The notes: generated from the letters alone by a model not told the origin. A stretch of DNA of 64,000 nucleotides from Agrobacterium tumefaciens (GCF_005221325.1 NZ_CP039888.1:806001-870000); one strand, 5' to 3'. Positions 1 through 9,220 are shown, numbered from the stretch's first letter. Translations and numbers: made by a program.

Positions 1-1
1 T

Positions 2-1231
2 TCAGCTGTCTTGGAGCTTCTCGAACCGCACAATGTTCGCAGCAGGCTTTGTTGTTACGAAGCCGGACCAAGCTTGCATCAAACGCCGGCGCTTCTCGAT
101 GGCGTCGGAGCGTCGGTAGGCGCGCTCGGCCTCATCACCCACAACATGCGCCATGGCGGCTTCGATAACTTCGCGCTGGAAGGTTGATCGATCGCCGGCC
201 CAATCGCGAAAGGCGCTTCTAAAGCCGTGGACGGTGGCGCGATCTGCATAATCCAACGTCCGGAGCACTTTCTGCATGCTCATGTTCGAGAGGCCGCTAT
301 TCTCCTTCGTACCCGGAAATACAAAATCGTTCATCCGAACCGCCTTCATACCCTCTAAAACTGCTAGGGCTTGCTTGCTGAGCGGAACTCGGTGTTCGCG
401 CTTGGCCTTCATCCGCAGGGCAGGGACAGTCCAGATACCAGCGTCCATATCAATCTCGTCCCATGTTGCACCGAGAACCTCACCCGTGCGAGCTGCAGTG
501 AGAATAAGAAACTCGAGTGCGCGTGCACCAAATCCGCCGACGGATTTCAGCTCCTGGCAGAAGGTTGGCATCTCTATATAAGGTAGGGCGGCGTGGTGGC
601 CGCGCTTAAGCTTCTCATCCACTGGCGGGAGGAGGTGTTCAAGATGGCCTTTCCAGCGCGCTGGATTTTCGCCCTCTCGCCATCCTGCCACTCTCGAGTA
701 ATCCAGCACCCTTTCGATTCGCCCGCGCAGTCTCGAAGCGGTCTCGTTCTTTTCCTTCCAAACTGGCAAGACCACCGCCACGACGTCGTCAGTGTCAATT
801 GAAGAGACCGGCATTTTGAGGAGACGCTTGCAATACGCATCGCCGAGCGTCATCGACCACTGCGCACGGTGCTTGTCGTTTCTCCACTTGTCAGCGCGTG
901 TCGCAAGGAAAGCCGCAACGGCCTGCTCAAAGGTCGTGGGCTTTTTTTGGGTTTTCCGAGATTCGGTTTCTTTGAACGGATCGCCACCCGCACCCAAGAT
1001 CTCGCGGATCTCGTCAGCCTTTACGCGGGCGCCTGCAAGGGACACCTGGCCGGTACCGCTGCCAAAAGAACCGAGACCGAGTTCGCGGCGTTTGCCACCC
1101 CGAATATAAATAAAGCTCCAGGTCTTACCCCCGCCTTTGCGGACGACGAGATAAAGACCGTCGCCGTCGCTTAGTCGACAGGGTTCTTTAGCGGCCTTAA
1201 TTTGGGTCGTATTCAGCTTGTTGCGCGCCAT
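2..1231 (-). CDS. P4-type tyrosine recombinase / integrase
   Basis: Site-specific integrase that would insert and excise a genomic island or prophage by strand exchange. The 409-residue reading (start chosen at MARNKLNT, 1231) begins with the DUF4102-type arm-binding domain (motif DGDGLYLVV, then a WSFIY strand), followed by a core-binding region and a C-terminal catalytic domain. Catalytic residues visible are Arg in TAARTGEVLG, His and Arg in HGFRSAFRDW, His in AMAHVVGD and Tyr in ERAYRR, so the enzyme looks intact. An in-frame ATG at 1255 would add eight residues. The stop codon lies at bases 2-4, so cargo would be left of the window. No tRNA gene or direct repeat marking an attachment site was recognised nearby. 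Confidence 0.93.
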   Translation of the reverse strand: MARNKLNTTQIKAAKEPCRLSDGDGLYLVVRKGGGKTWSFIYIRGGKRRELGLGSFGSGTGQVSLAGARVKADEIREILGAGGDPFKETESRKTQKKPTTFEQAVAAFLATRADKWRNDKHRAQWSMTLGDAYCKRLLKMPVSSIDTDDVVAVVLPVWKEKNETASRLRGRIERVLDYSRVAGWREGENPARWKGHLEHLLPPVDEKLKRGHHAALPYIEMPTFCQELKSVGGFGARALEFLILTAARTGEVLGATWDEIDMDAGIWTVPALRMKAKREHRVPLSKQALAVLEGMKAVRMNDFVFPGTKENSGLSNMSMQKVLRTLDYADRATVHGFRSAFRDWAGDRSTFQREVIEAAMAHVVGDEAERAYRRSDAIEKRRRLMQAWSGFVTTKPAANIVRFEKLQDS

Positions 1232-1255
1232 CGGTCCTAATTCTGGTCCTAACAT

Positions 1256-2063
1256 TTGCGGGTGTCACAAGGGGCATTTGAGACGTCATAGGCATATAAG
1301 AAATGAAAAAGTACAATAAAAGCAATGCGGGCTTTTCATCTAAGTTATGAAAGGCGTGATCGCGGCGGCCATCCTCTCCGCCATCTACCGAAGCCCCCCG
1401 AGACGTTGAAACGCCACGCGCCTGGAAGCCCGATGCTGGTTCGGGCACACTTCCTTACGATTGCTGTCGCAGTTCGCTGATGATACCTGGCGATGCTGAT
1501 AAGCCTCCGCCGCACTGACGCGCGAATCATCAGTGCCGATCTTGTGGGGTAGACAGGAACCCGCGATAATTTACCGAAGGCTGATCAACCGATAAATCGC
1601 CGGCATGCCCGGCGTGTCGAATCGTTGTCCGGCGATTCAGTCTTGGGTCGACCGGCTTTTTCAGCTGTTTCCCCCTATGCGCATCTATATTGTGCTTCGC
1701 GATAGGTGCAATCAAAGCAAAAAAATCCCGGTATCATCGACAGGCATAGCAGGCTATGGCCGAAAACGCCGGTAGTTTAGAAAGGCCTTGTTAACTTCGC
1801 TAACTAACGGATTTTCAAGGAAGTTCTTAATGCATTGTAAAAGCAACCATCGTGCCGTAGTGCGGTGTGTGTTGTTTCCGCAACAAGCCGAAATGAAGCA
1901 TATACGTAAATGCGCTTTATCGGATGTTGGTGATTGCAAGCGGCGAAACCTTTTGTATTTTCACGACCAGAAGCGAGGCGGTGGATCGTTTGGCTTCTAA
2001 GAACACGGGAATGGGGCAGGGAATGCTGTCCTTCAGCGAAAGAACCCAGACCCACTTAAAAAC
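1256..2063. other. Intergenic region between integrase and ropA
   Basis: About 0.8 kb without a supportable gene. The part next to the integrase presumably holds its promoter, and a recombination site may lie here or beyond the integrase stop, but no tRNA or direct repeat could be recognised. The AT-richer stretch from about 1750 to 2063 is the expected promoter and leader of the first porin gene. Open frames here lack family resemblance and a convincing ribosome-binding site. Confidence 0.5.
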
Positions 2064-2081
2064 TTTGACTGGAGGTCAACC

Positions 2082-3167
2082 ATGAACATCAAGAGCCTTC
2101 TCATCGGCTCCGCTGCGGCTCTCGCAGCAGTATCCGGCGCTCACGCTGCCGACGCTATCGTCGCTGCTGAGCCTGAGCCCCTGGAATACGTTCGCGTTTG
2201 CGACGCTTTCGGCACCGGCTTCTTCTACATCCCCGGCACCGAAACCTGCCTGAAGTTCGACGGTTACATCCGTTTCCAGACCGACTTCAACCGTGGTACG
2301 GGCTTCGGCACTGGCACGAACAACCGTACGTCTGACTGGAACTCGTTTACGCGTGCCCAGTTCAACATCGACACCCGCACCGATACCGAACTCGGCGCAC
2401 TGCGTGGCTACATCGGTCTGCGCGGCGATGCCAACAACGACTCCAGCCGCGGCGTTGTTGTTGACCAGGCTTTCATCGAACTCGGTGGCCTGAAGGTCGG
2501 TTACTACTACAACTGGTGGGATGATGGTCTCTCTGGCGAAACTGATATCCTTTCTTCGAACGCTACGCGTCTGAATGCTATCCGTTACACCTACGACGCT
2601 GGTTCCTTCTATGTTGGCGTTGCAGTTGAAGAGCTGGATGCCGCTCGTGGCACTTCCAACCTTTTCAGCCTTGCTAAGGGCGGTTCTTTCGAAGGTGCCA
2701 ATAACGTTGGCATCAGCGGTATCATTGGCGCCAAGTTCGGTGGCGTAAACGCTAACCTGCTCGGCGGTTACGACACGGACCAGGAAAACGGTGCAATCCG
2801 TGCAATCGTCACGGCTGACATCGGTCCTGGCACTCTCGGTCTCTCTGGCGTTTGGGCTTCCGGCGCAAACAGCTACTACGAAGAGTCCGAGTGGGCAGTT
2901 GCTGCTGAATACGCAATCAAGGCAACTGATAAGCTGACCATCACCCCCGGCTTCCAGTACTTCGGTACGATCGATATCGCTGCTGACAACGACTTCACGG
3001 GCGACCGCGATGCATGGCGCGCTGGCGTGACTCTTGATTATAAAATCACTCAGGGTCTCTCCACGAAGATTGCTGTTAACTACCAGGACGTTGATGGCAC
3101 CGAAGGCGTTGACCGCGGCGCTGGCGACCAGTGGACTGGTTTCGTTCGCCTTCAGCGTTCGTTCTAA
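2082..3167 (+). CDS. ropA: RopA-type outer membrane porin, copy 1
   Basis: General diffusion porin of the Porin_2 family typical of Rhizobiales, acting as a beta-barrel in the outer membrane. It has 361 residues. A Sec signal peptide (MNIKSLLIGS, hydrophobic core, likely cleavage after AHA near residue 22) is followed by the conserved EPLEYVRVCDAFG segment with a Cys and a second Cys at ETCLKFDGY. The protein ends in Phe (RLQRSF), as expected for BAM-dependent insertion. A strong Shine-Dalgarno sequence (ctggaggtcaacc) precedes the ATG. The gene has its own terminator just downstream and is followed by a close paralogue. From 18 nt upstream of the ATG to base 2293 it is identical to copy 2. 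Confidence 0.95.
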   Translation: MNIKSLLIGSAAALAAVSGAHAADAIVAAEPEPLEYVRVCDAFGTGFFYIPGTETCLKFDGYIRFQTDFNRGTGFGTGTNNRTSDWNSFTRAQFNIDTRTDTELGALRGYIGLRGDANNDSSRGVVVDQAFIELGGLKVGYYYNWWDDGLSGETDILSSNATRLNAIRYTYDAGSFYVGVAVEELDAARGTSNLFSLAKGGSFEGANNVGISGIIGAKFGGVNANLLGGYDTDQENGAIRAIVTADIGPGTLGLSGVWASGANSYYEESEWAVAAEYAIKATDKLTITPGFQYFGTIDIAADNDFTGDRDAWRAGVTLDYKITQGLSTKIAVNYQDVDGTEGVDRGAGDQWTGFVRLQRSF

Positions 3168-3193
3168 TCTGATCTGACATTGTCAGTGATGGA

Positions 3194-3221
3194 AAGCCCG
3201 GCTCAAGAGCCGGGCTTTTTT
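3194..3221 (+). terminator. Rho-independent terminator of ropA copy 1
   Basis: The stem AGCCCGGCTC / GAGCCGGGCT with a short loop is followed by a run of T, 27 bases after the ropA stop codon. The preceding 49 bases (3147-3195) are identical to the corresponding 3' part of copy 2, but the hairpin itself differs. Confidence 0.85.
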
Positions 3222-3684
3222 GTTGGAACGCGCAGATGTAACCGTACTTGAGGCGGGTTTCATTTCGGTGCTGATTCGCGTCCTCAGGGGTATCGAAGCG
3301 GACGGGCTGCAAACCTTGCGTCCAAGGCTGATTCTCTGGCGGCGAGGAAAAGCAGATACTCACGCAAGCAATCGTTTTTTTGGACAATTTCGCATGACCG
3401 GATCGTGTTGGGATTTTGGCGATCGGACGAATTTAACGCAGGTGAACCAACCTGAATTTTCATTAAGTATTTGAAAGGCATGATTTATTAACGCATTTTT
3501 AATAAATGACGCTTTGTCCGTAGAGTTGTAGCTATTTCGCAACAACTGAAAACTAAGGTCACCTTACTGTCTTCCTTCTGTCATGATTGCGATTGCCTGT
3601 GCGGCCGGTTTTGGCTCTAATGATCTCCATAAGCGGCACGCATTTCTGAAGTGCTTTCCCACCCGCTGCTTAGAAGATTAAGCG
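3222..3684. other. Intergenic region between the two porin genes
   Basis: About 460 bases with no supportable gene. It becomes AT-rich from about 3410 onward and includes a small inverted repeat (ttattaa / ttaataa around 3486-3507). This is the likely promoter and leader of the second porin gene, so the two porins are probably separate transcription units. Open frames here show no family features. Confidence 0.5.
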
Positions 3685-3702
3685 TTTGACTGGAGGTCAA
3701 CC

Positions 3703-4788
3703 ATGAACATCAAGAGCCTTCTCATCGGCTCCGCTGCGGCTCTCGCAGCAGTATCCGGCGCTCACGCTGCCGACGCTATCGTCGCTGCTGAGCCTGAGCC
3801 CCTGGAATACGTTCGCGTTTGCGACGCTTTCGGCACCGGCTTCTTCTACATCCCCGGCACCGAAACCTGCCTGAAGTTCGACGGTTACATCCGTTTCCAG
3901 ACCGACTTCAACCGCGGTACTGGTTTTGGTGACGGTACCAACAATCGTACGTCTGACTGGAACTCCTTTACGCGTGCCCAGTTCAACATCGACACCCGCA
4001 CTGATACCGAACTCGGCGCACTGCGTGGCTACATCGGTCTGCGCGGCGAAGCCAACAACGACTCCAGCCGCGGCGTGAATGTTGATCAGGCTTTCATCGA
4101 ACTGGGCGGCCTGAAGGTCGGTTACATGTATACTTGGTGGGATGATGATCTCTCCGGCGAAACCGACATCCTCTCGTCCAACACTACCCGCGGCAACGCT
4201 CTGCGTTACACCTACGACGCTGGCTCCTTCTATGCTGGTCTCAGCGTTGAAGAATTGGATGCTGGACGTGATATCTCGAACCTCACCAACCTCTCAAAGG
4301 GTGGTTCGTTCGAAGGTAACAACAACGTTGGCGTAAGCGGTATCGTTGGTGCCAAGTTCGGTGCGGTCAGTGCAAACCTGCTGGGCTCCTACGACACGGA
4401 TCAGGAAAACGGTGCCATTCGCGCAATCGTTACGGCTGACGTCGGCCCCGGCACCTTCGCTCTTTCTGGCGTTTGGGCTTCCGGCGCAAACTACTACTAC
4501 GAAGAGTCTGAGTGGACGGTTGCTGCTGAATACGCTATCAAGGCAACCGACAAGCTGACCATCACCCCCGGCGCTCAGTACCTCGGTACGATCGATATCG
4601 GTGCTGACAACGACTTCACCGGTGACCGCGATGCATGGCGTGCTGGTGTGACGGTTGATTACCAGCTCACGCAGGGTCTGGCTGCCAAGGTTGCTGTTAA
4701 CTACCAGGACGTTGACGGTACCGAAGGTATTGACCTTGGCGCTGGCGACAGCTGGACTGGTTTCGTCCGCCTTCAGCGTTCGTTCTAA
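3703..4788 (+). CDS. ropA: RopA-type outer membrane porin, copy 2
   Basis: Second Porin_2-family porin of 361 residues, a tandem paralogue of the gene at 2082. Signal peptide, both Cys positions and the C-terminal Phe are conserved. Differences cluster in the middle of the protein (for example YMYTWWDDDLS against YYYNWWDDGLS, and the loop after VEELDA), where porin surface loops and the constriction loop are expected. The same Shine-Dalgarno sequence precedes the ATG. The 230 bp from 3685 to 3914 match copy 1 without a single difference, silent positions included, which points to recent gene conversion or a conversion-maintained duplication. Confidence 0.95.
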   Translation: MNIKSLLIGSAAALAAVSGAHAADAIVAAEPEPLEYVRVCDAFGTGFFYIPGTETCLKFDGYIRFQTDFNRGTGFGDGTNNRTSDWNSFTRAQFNIDTRTDTELGALRGYIGLRGEANNDSSRGVNVDQAFIELGGLKVGYMYTWWDDDLSGETDILSSNTTRGNALRYTYDAGSFYAGLSVEELDAGRDISNLTNLSKGGSFEGNNNVGVSGIVGAKFGAVSANLLGSYDTDQENGAIRAIVTADVGPGTFALSGVWASGANYYYEESEWTVAAEYAIKATDKLTITPGAQYLGTIDIGADNDFTGDRDAWRAGVTVDYQLTQGLAAKVAVNYQDVDGTEGIDLGAGDSWTGFVRLQRSF

Positions 4789-4813
4789 TCTGATCTGACA
4801 TTGTCAGTGATGG

Positions 4814-4846
4814 AAACCCCGGCAGAAATGCCGGGGTTTTTCTTTT
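4814..4846 (+). terminator. Rho-independent terminator of ropA copy 2
   Basis: The hairpin ACCCCGGCA / TGCCGGGGT is followed by TTTTCTTTT, about 26 bases downstream of the stop codon. Confidence 0.85.
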
Positions 4847-4874
4847 GAGTGCTTCCGGTCGTTACCGGCGTGTG

Positions 4875-4905
4875 AAAACAAAAAAGCACCGGGTGAGCCG
4901 ATGCT
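4875..4905 (-). terminator. Probable terminator of the lytic transglycosylase gene
   Basis: Read on the minus strand, an imperfect stem (AGCATCGG / CCGGTGCT) is followed by TTTTTTGTTTT, about 45 bases after the minus-strand stop codon at 4950. Confidence 0.65.
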
Positions 4906-4949
4906 TGAATGTTCCTGTAATGATCAACGATTGGCGGAAGTTTCCGCTC

Positions 4950-7034
4950 TTATCCCGCCCGCCCGTGGCGCAGGTCATCGACGATATCTGCCTGTTGGCC
5001 GAGCCTGGTCTTATAGACCTGATAATTCTCCATCACCCGCTGCACATAATTGCGTGTCTCGGGGAAGGGGATGCGCTCGATCCAGTCGACCACTTCGTCG
5101 ATCGGCTTGCCGCGCGGGTCGCCATATCGGGAGATCCATTCCGGCACGCGCTTCGGCCCGGCATTGTAGGCGACGAAGGTGAGGATGTAGGAGCCGCCGA
5201 AGCTGTCGATCTGCTCACCGAGATAATGGGCGCCGAGCGTGGCGTTGTAGCCCGCATCGCTGGTCAGCATCGCCTGCGTATAGGGCAGCCCGTGGCGGCC
5301 GGCCACGCCCTTGGCGGTGCCCGGCAGCAATTGCAGCAGGCCGCGGGCATTGGCGGCGGAAATGGCGGTCGGGTTGAAGGCGCTTTCCTGCCGGGCGATG
5401 GCATAAGCAAGCGCCTTGCCGGAGCCGGCAATATTGGCGCTGGCCGGAATGACACCGAGCGGATAGGCGAGTGCGGCCGCATCGATGCCGCGGCTGAAGG
5501 CGGTCTTGCCGATCTGCAGCGAAACCTGATGGTTGCCGTTACCTTCCGCCCGTGCCGCCAGAATGGCAAGTTCGCCGGGGCTGTCCAGCTGTTCGGCGAG
5601 CAACCGGTAAAGGCTGTCGGCACGCCAGCCATAACCCGCTGCCTCCAGCCGGTCGATGGCGCGCACGGCCTCGCGGCCGGCAAAACGTTCCCGGTCGCCA
5701 TTGCTCGCGTTCGGATAGGTGACGTTCAGGGTTTTGGCACCGATTCGTGCAGCGGCAAGCTGGCCATAGAATGTGCCGGGATGGGCGGCTGCCTTGGTGA
5801 AGAAATCACGGGCATTGCCCGGTCCGCCCGCTTCCGCCGCCCGTCCAAGCCAATAATAGGCGCGTGAGGCGGAAAGCGGCCGGTTCGAGGTTTGCAGCAG
5901 CGTGCTGAAGTGGCGTGATGCCGTCGCCGGATCGCGCAGCGCCCTGAGCGCATACCAGCCGGCATGGAACTCTGCATCGGCAATATCGACGGGCGAGGTG
6001 GCCGAATGATTGGCGACGATGCGATAGGCCTCGGCAAAATCGCCGAGATCGGCGACACCGCGCGCGATGATGCGGCGCTCATTCCACCATTCGCCGGGAT
6101 TGACGAGCTTGGCCGTGTCCTTCGGCGCCTGCCGCAGAAGGACGGCGGCTTCCGGATATTTCTGCTGGTTGCGCAGGTTCTCGATACGCGCGAAGAGATA
6201 GGTAGGATCGTTGCGCCAGGAGGCCTCGACCTTGCCCAGCAAAGCTGTGGCATTGGCGGATCGCTGCAGCACCGCCGCCCAGGCACTATAAAGCGACTGC
6301 GCCTTGCCGAGATCACCGAAACGCTTCGCCTGGCTGATGCGGCTGCGATACATCAGGTAATCCATGCGCGCCTTGTGATCGGCCGGCGTCAGATAGGCAG
6401 GAAATTCAGCAAGCACGCGGTCTTCCATGTCCTTGTCCATGCCTTCGCTGACCCAGAGCTGGCGAATGAGGCGCTGTGATTCGTCCATTTTGCCGGAGGA
6501 GGCGAGCGCCTTGGCAAGCACGACGGTGCCATCAGCGGTTTCCGGCTGGCTGCTGCCAAAGGCTGAAAGCACCTGAGCGGCCGGTGGATCCTCGCGGTAA
6601 AGCGCCTTTTCGGAATTGGCTCGCAGGGTGGCGGCACCGGGCCAGCCGGCAAGTTCGCGCTGGGCGGTGGCGATCTCGGCGGAAGGCACGTCCTTCTGGC
6701 CGGAAACGGCAATCGCCCAGGAAAGAATATGCCGGTCGAGGCTGCCGCTCGGCATGGTATTGCGCAGCGAAATCGCCCTGGCCGCATCGCGGCTGGAAAG
6801 CGCGTCGAGGCCTGCCTTCAACTGGCTGGTATCATCGGAGCGGTTGAGGCGCGGTATGGCGCCGGTGATCTCGGGCGAGGCCGGCATGAAGGCCGGAACG
6901 GTCGGCGCGTTCGGCTTGACATAGGGAAGGGGTGCCGCACCCTCAGGCAGCGGTCCGGCCAATGCGTTCCAAACGGTTGCGGCAAGCCCCGCCGCCATCA
7001 ATCCCCAGACTGTCTTTTTCATGCCGCTCTTCAT
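4950..7034 (-). CDS. Soluble lytic murein transglycosylase (Slt70-like)
   Basis: Periplasmic enzyme expected to cleave the MurNAc-GlcNAc bond of peptidoglycan with formation of 1,6-anhydro ends. It has 694 residues: an N-terminal hydrophobic export signal (KKTVWGLMAAGLAATV), a long alpha-helical superhelical region, and a C-terminal SLT catalytic domain from about residue 520. The catalytic Glu is in AIARQESAFNP, followed by ARGLLQLLPGTA and the VAYNAGPKRVPEW motif typical of the family. A second possible start (MKKTV) lies at 7022. The gene is transcribed divergently from dapA. Confidence 0.92.
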   Translation of the reverse strand: MKSGMKKTVWGLMAAGLAATVWNALAGPLPEGAAPLPYVKPNAPTVPAFMPASPEITGAIPRLNRSDDTSQLKAGLDALSSRDAARAISLRNTMPSGSLDRHILSWAIAVSGQKDVPSAEIATAQRELAGWPGAATLRANSEKALYREDPPAAQVLSAFGSSQPETADGTVVLAKALASSGKMDESQRLIRQLWVSEGMDKDMEDRVLAEFPAYLTPADHKARMDYLMYRSRISQAKRFGDLGKAQSLYSAWAAVLQRSANATALLGKVEASWRNDPTYLFARIENLRNQQKYPEAAVLLRQAPKDTAKLVNPGEWWNERRIIARGVADLGDFAEAYRIVANHSATSPVDIADAEFHAGWYALRALRDPATASRHFSTLLQTSNRPLSASRAYYWLGRAAEAGGPGNARDFFTKAAAHPGTFYGQLAAARIGAKTLNVTYPNASNGDRERFAGREAVRAIDRLEAAGYGWRADSLYRLLAEQLDSPGELAILAARAEGNGNHQVSLQIGKTAFSRGIDAAALAYPLGVIPASANIAGSGKALAYAIARQESAFNPTAISAANARGLLQLLPGTAKGVAGRHGLPYTQAMLTSDAGYNATLGAHYLGEQIDSFGGSYILTFVAYNAGPKRVPEWISRYGDPRGKPIDEVVDWIERIPFPETRNYVQRVMENYQVYKTRLGQQADIVDDLRHGRAG

Positions 7035-7383
7035 CGTGTAACGGATTTATCGACTTTCTTGTAATATCGCTTCATTGCAGCGGGATTGCCGAAACGGTTT
7101 TCAGTCCCGCACGGGAATCTTGGGATTTCAGGCTTAATGAAATCTTAATTTCCGCCTCGCAATTCAATCAACTTTTATTCACCGGCCCGCGAGCGGCGTC
7201 GCTTTTCCGCACTTGCTTTTTGTGCTTGCCGATCCCGGCCCGGAGACTGTCACACTTCCGACAATTTCGGACAAAATACGCTGCCTTTGCGCTTGTCGGC
7301 GCCAAGGGCTGGCTCTAATGTGTGCCGGTTTTAACCATCGAATGCGGCCGAAGCATGAACCGGCTCGGCGCCAGGAGCTTTGC
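7035..7383. other. Divergent promoter region between lytic transglycosylase and dapA
   Basis: About 350 bases separating two divergent genes. It must hold both promoters, but no operator, riboswitch or small gene could be recognised. An in-frame extension of dapA exists upstream of 7384, but its residues do not resemble the family. Confidence 0.5.
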
Positions 7384-8268
7384 ATGTTCAAGGGATCAAT
7401 TCCCGCCCTCATTACCCCGTTCACGGACAATGGCGCCGTGGACGAAAAGGCCTTTGCCGCCCATGTGGAATGGCAGATCGCCGAAGGCAGCAACGGCCTT
7501 GTGCCCGTGGGCACGACGGGGGAATCCCCGACGCTTTCCCACGACGAGCACAAACGGGTCGTTGAGCTGTGCATCGAGGTTGCGGCGAAACGGGTTCCGG
7601 TCATCGCGGGTGCCGGCTCCAACAATACGGATGAAGCAATCGAGCTTGCGCTGCACGCGCAGGAGGCCGGTGCGGATGCGCTGCTCGTGGTCACGCCCTA
7701 TTATAACAAGCCGACGCAGAAGGGCCTGTTTGCGCATTTTTCCGCCGTCGCCGAAGCGGTGAAACTGCCTATCGTCATCTACAATATCCCGCCGCGTTCG
7801 GTGGTGGATATGTCGCCGGAAACCATGGGTGCGCTGGTCAAGGCGCATAAGAATATCGTCGGCGTCAAGGATGCCACCGGCAAGCTCGACCGGGTTTCCG
7901 AACAGCGCATTTCCTGCGGCAAGGATTTCGTCCAGCTCTCGGGTGAGGATGGCACGGCACTCGGGTTTAACGCCCATGGCGGCGTCGGCTGCATTTCGGT
8001 CACCGCCAATGTCGCGCCGCGCCTTTGTTCGGAGTTCCAGGCGGCAATGCTTGCCGGCGATTACGCCAAGGCGCTGGAGTATCAGGATCGCCTGATGCCG
8101 TTGCACAGGGCAATCTTCATGGAACCCGGCGTCTGCGGCACCAAATACGCGCTGTCGAAGACCCGCGGCGGCAACCGCCGGGTTCGTTCGCCGTTGATGA
8201 GCACGCTGGAACCTGCGACGGAAGCGGCGATCGATGCGGCGCTGAAGCATGCTGGCCTGATGAACTGA
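7384..8268 (+). CDS. dapA: 4-hydroxy-tetrahydrodipicolinate synthase
   Basis: Condenses pyruvate with aspartate semialdehyde, the first committed step of lysine and meso-diaminopimelate synthesis, in the cytoplasm. The start [13 protein letters not shown] gives 294 residues, the usual family length; longer in-frame starts to 7213 add unrelated sequence. Visible signatures are [18 protein letters not shown] and VIYNIPPRS with the catalytic Tyr, and GVKDATG, whose Lys forms the Schiff base. smpB follows after a terminator and a repeat, so the two are probably not co-transcribed. Confidence 0.95.
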   Translation: MFKGSIPALITPFTDNGAVDEKAFAAHVEWQIAEGSNGLVPVGTTGESPTLSHDEHKRVVELCIEVAAKRVPVIAGAGSNNTDEAIELALHAQEAGADALLVVTPYYNKPTQKGLFAHFSAVAEAVKLPIVIYNIPPRSVVDMSPETMGALVKAHKNIVGVKDATGKLDRVSEQRISCGKDFVQLSGEDGTALGFNAHGGVGCISVTANVAPRLCSEFQAAMLAGDYAKALEYQDRLMPLHRAIFMEPGVCGTKYALSKTRGGNRRVRSPLMSTLEPATEAAIDAALKHAGLMN

Positions 8269-8288
8269 GACACGCCTGAAAAGCCTTG

Positions 8289-8343
8289 AGGCGCGCCACG
8301 GATCGCTTCGCAACAGAAGCCGTCCGACGCGCCTTTTCTTTTT
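8289..8343 (+). terminator. Putative terminator of dapA
   Basis: The complementary blocks AGGCGCG and CGCGCCT enclose a 32-nt internal region that may fold further, followed by TTTCTTTTT. It starts 20 bases after the dapA stop codon. Confidence 0.6.
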
Positions 8344-8362
8344 GCGGCGACGATACTAAATA

Positions 8363-8410
8363 GAGCATGTCTCCCAAAAGTGGGCACCTGTTTTGGGATG
8401 AAAACATGCG
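8363..8410. repeat. Rhizobial-type intergenic palindromic repeat
   Basis: A partly palindromic block with outer arms GCATGT / ACATGC and inner arms CCCAAAA / TTTTGGG around GTGGGCACCTG. It resembles the short aaaagtgg...ccggtttt element scattered through Rhizobiaceae genomes. A related copy with the same aaaagtgg core lies at 22433-22482. Confidence 0.7.
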
Positions 8411-8492
8411 GAAAAGTAAGAACTACATCTCGAAAACCGCTTTCGGCGGCAAGGCCGAAGGCGCAATAAGAAAAACAAGGGATTGAAATATC

Positions 8493-8975
8493 ATGGCCCC
8501 CAAAGGCAGCCAGCGCGTGGTGAACAAGATCGTTGCGGAAAACCGCAAGGCTCGTTTCAACTACGAAATCATCGATACTTACGAGGCTGGCCTTGTGCTG
8601 ACCGGCACCGAGGTCAAGTCGCTGCGCGAGGGCAAGGCGAATATCGCTGAATCCTATGCCTCGGACGAGGGCGATGAAATCTGGCTGATCAATTCCCATC
8701 TGCCGGAATATCTGCAGGCCAACCGGTTCAACCACGAGCCGCGCCGCCGCCGCAAATTGCTTTTGAGCAAACGCGAGATCAGCCGCCTGCGTGCCGGCAT
8801 CAACCGCGACGGCATGACGCTGGTGCCGCTGAAGGTCTACTTCAACGAAAAGGGCCGCGCGAAGCTGGAACTGGCGCTCGCCAAGGGCAAGAAGCTGCAC
8901 GACAAGCGCGAGACCGAGAAGGAACGCGACTGGAACCGGCAGAAGTCGCGGCTCTTGAAGGGTGGCAACGCCTAA
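8493..8975 (+). CDS. smpB: SsrA-binding protein SmpB
   Basis: Binds tmRNA and brings it to stalled ribosomes for trans-translation. The protein has 160 residues, the family length. Motifs include [14 protein letters not shown], the [19 protein letters not shown] core of the OB fold, [12 protein letters not shown], and a basic C-terminal tail ([17 protein letters not shown]) that would enter the mRNA channel. A tmRNA gene was looked for nearby and not seen. Confidence 0.96.
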   Translation: MAPKGSQRVVNKIVAENRKARFNYEIIDTYEAGLVLTGTEVKSLREGKANIAESYASDEGDEIWLINSHLPEYLQANRFNHEPRRRRKLLLSKREISRLRAGINRDGMTLVPLKVYFNEKGRAKLELALAKGKKLHDKRETEKERDWNRQKSRLLKGGNA

Positions 8976-9028
8976 GCGGCAGGAAATTTCGCGGCTTAGA
9001 GGGTAGCGGCCTTTCGCCACTTGTTCTT

Positions 9029-9043
9029 CCGTCATGCCGGACT
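9029..9043. repeat. Left fragment of a palindromic repeat split by the insertion element
   Basis: The short block CCGTCATGCCGGACT ends at the left junction of the IS110-family element. Joined to the bases from 10181 onward it rebuilds ATGCCGGA-CTTGA-TCCGGCAT, an 8-bp perfect stem with a 5-nt loop, and restores the outer pair GTCAT / ATGAC with 10273-10277. Confidence 0.75.
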
Positions 9044-9070
9044 TGTGTGGACGTAATATGGTTTACTGGA

Positions 9071-9220
9071 GCATTGGCCGGGATGCGCATCCCGGCCAAT
9101 GCAGGCAGGAGGCCGTATTTCCGGACTGGTTGAAACAGCCGAGATCAAGCAAGGCCCTGCCTGCTCCCTTTGACCCCGAACGGTTGCTCGGGCTTTCGCC
9201 CGCACCACAAGCCTGGGAGC
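9071..9220 (+). ncRNA. Predicted bridge RNA of the IS110-family element
   Basis: The left end folds as described for IS621-type bridge RNAs. A 5' hairpin is a perfect 32-nt palindrome (9071-9102). The target loop is closed by 9101-9109 with 9156-9164. It holds CCGGACT (9121-9127, equal to the left target), a small hairpin (9128-9140) and GATCAAG (9143-9149, complementary to the right target). The donor loop is closed by 9164-9168 with 9215-9219. It holds ACGGTTGCT (9180-9188, equal to the element's right end at 10172-10180), a hairpin (9189-9202) and CACAAG (9206-9211, complementary to CTTGTG at the left junction). Pairings were made by eye; transcription is inferred. Confidence 0.85.

Noticed and set aside
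1256..2063. Possible tRNA, tmRNA or attachment site next to the integrase
   Set aside because: No cloverleaf, TPsiC-like GGTTCGA block in the right context, or tmRNA tag sequence could be found.
4845..5867. Long plus-strand open frame opposite the lytic transglycosylase
   Set aside because: It is the antisense shadow of a gene with clear SLT-domain motifs; its own translation has no family features.
8276..8492. Possible ssrA (tmRNA) near smpB
   Set aside because: The gap holds a terminator and a palindromic repeat; no tag-coding or acceptor-stem sequence was seen.
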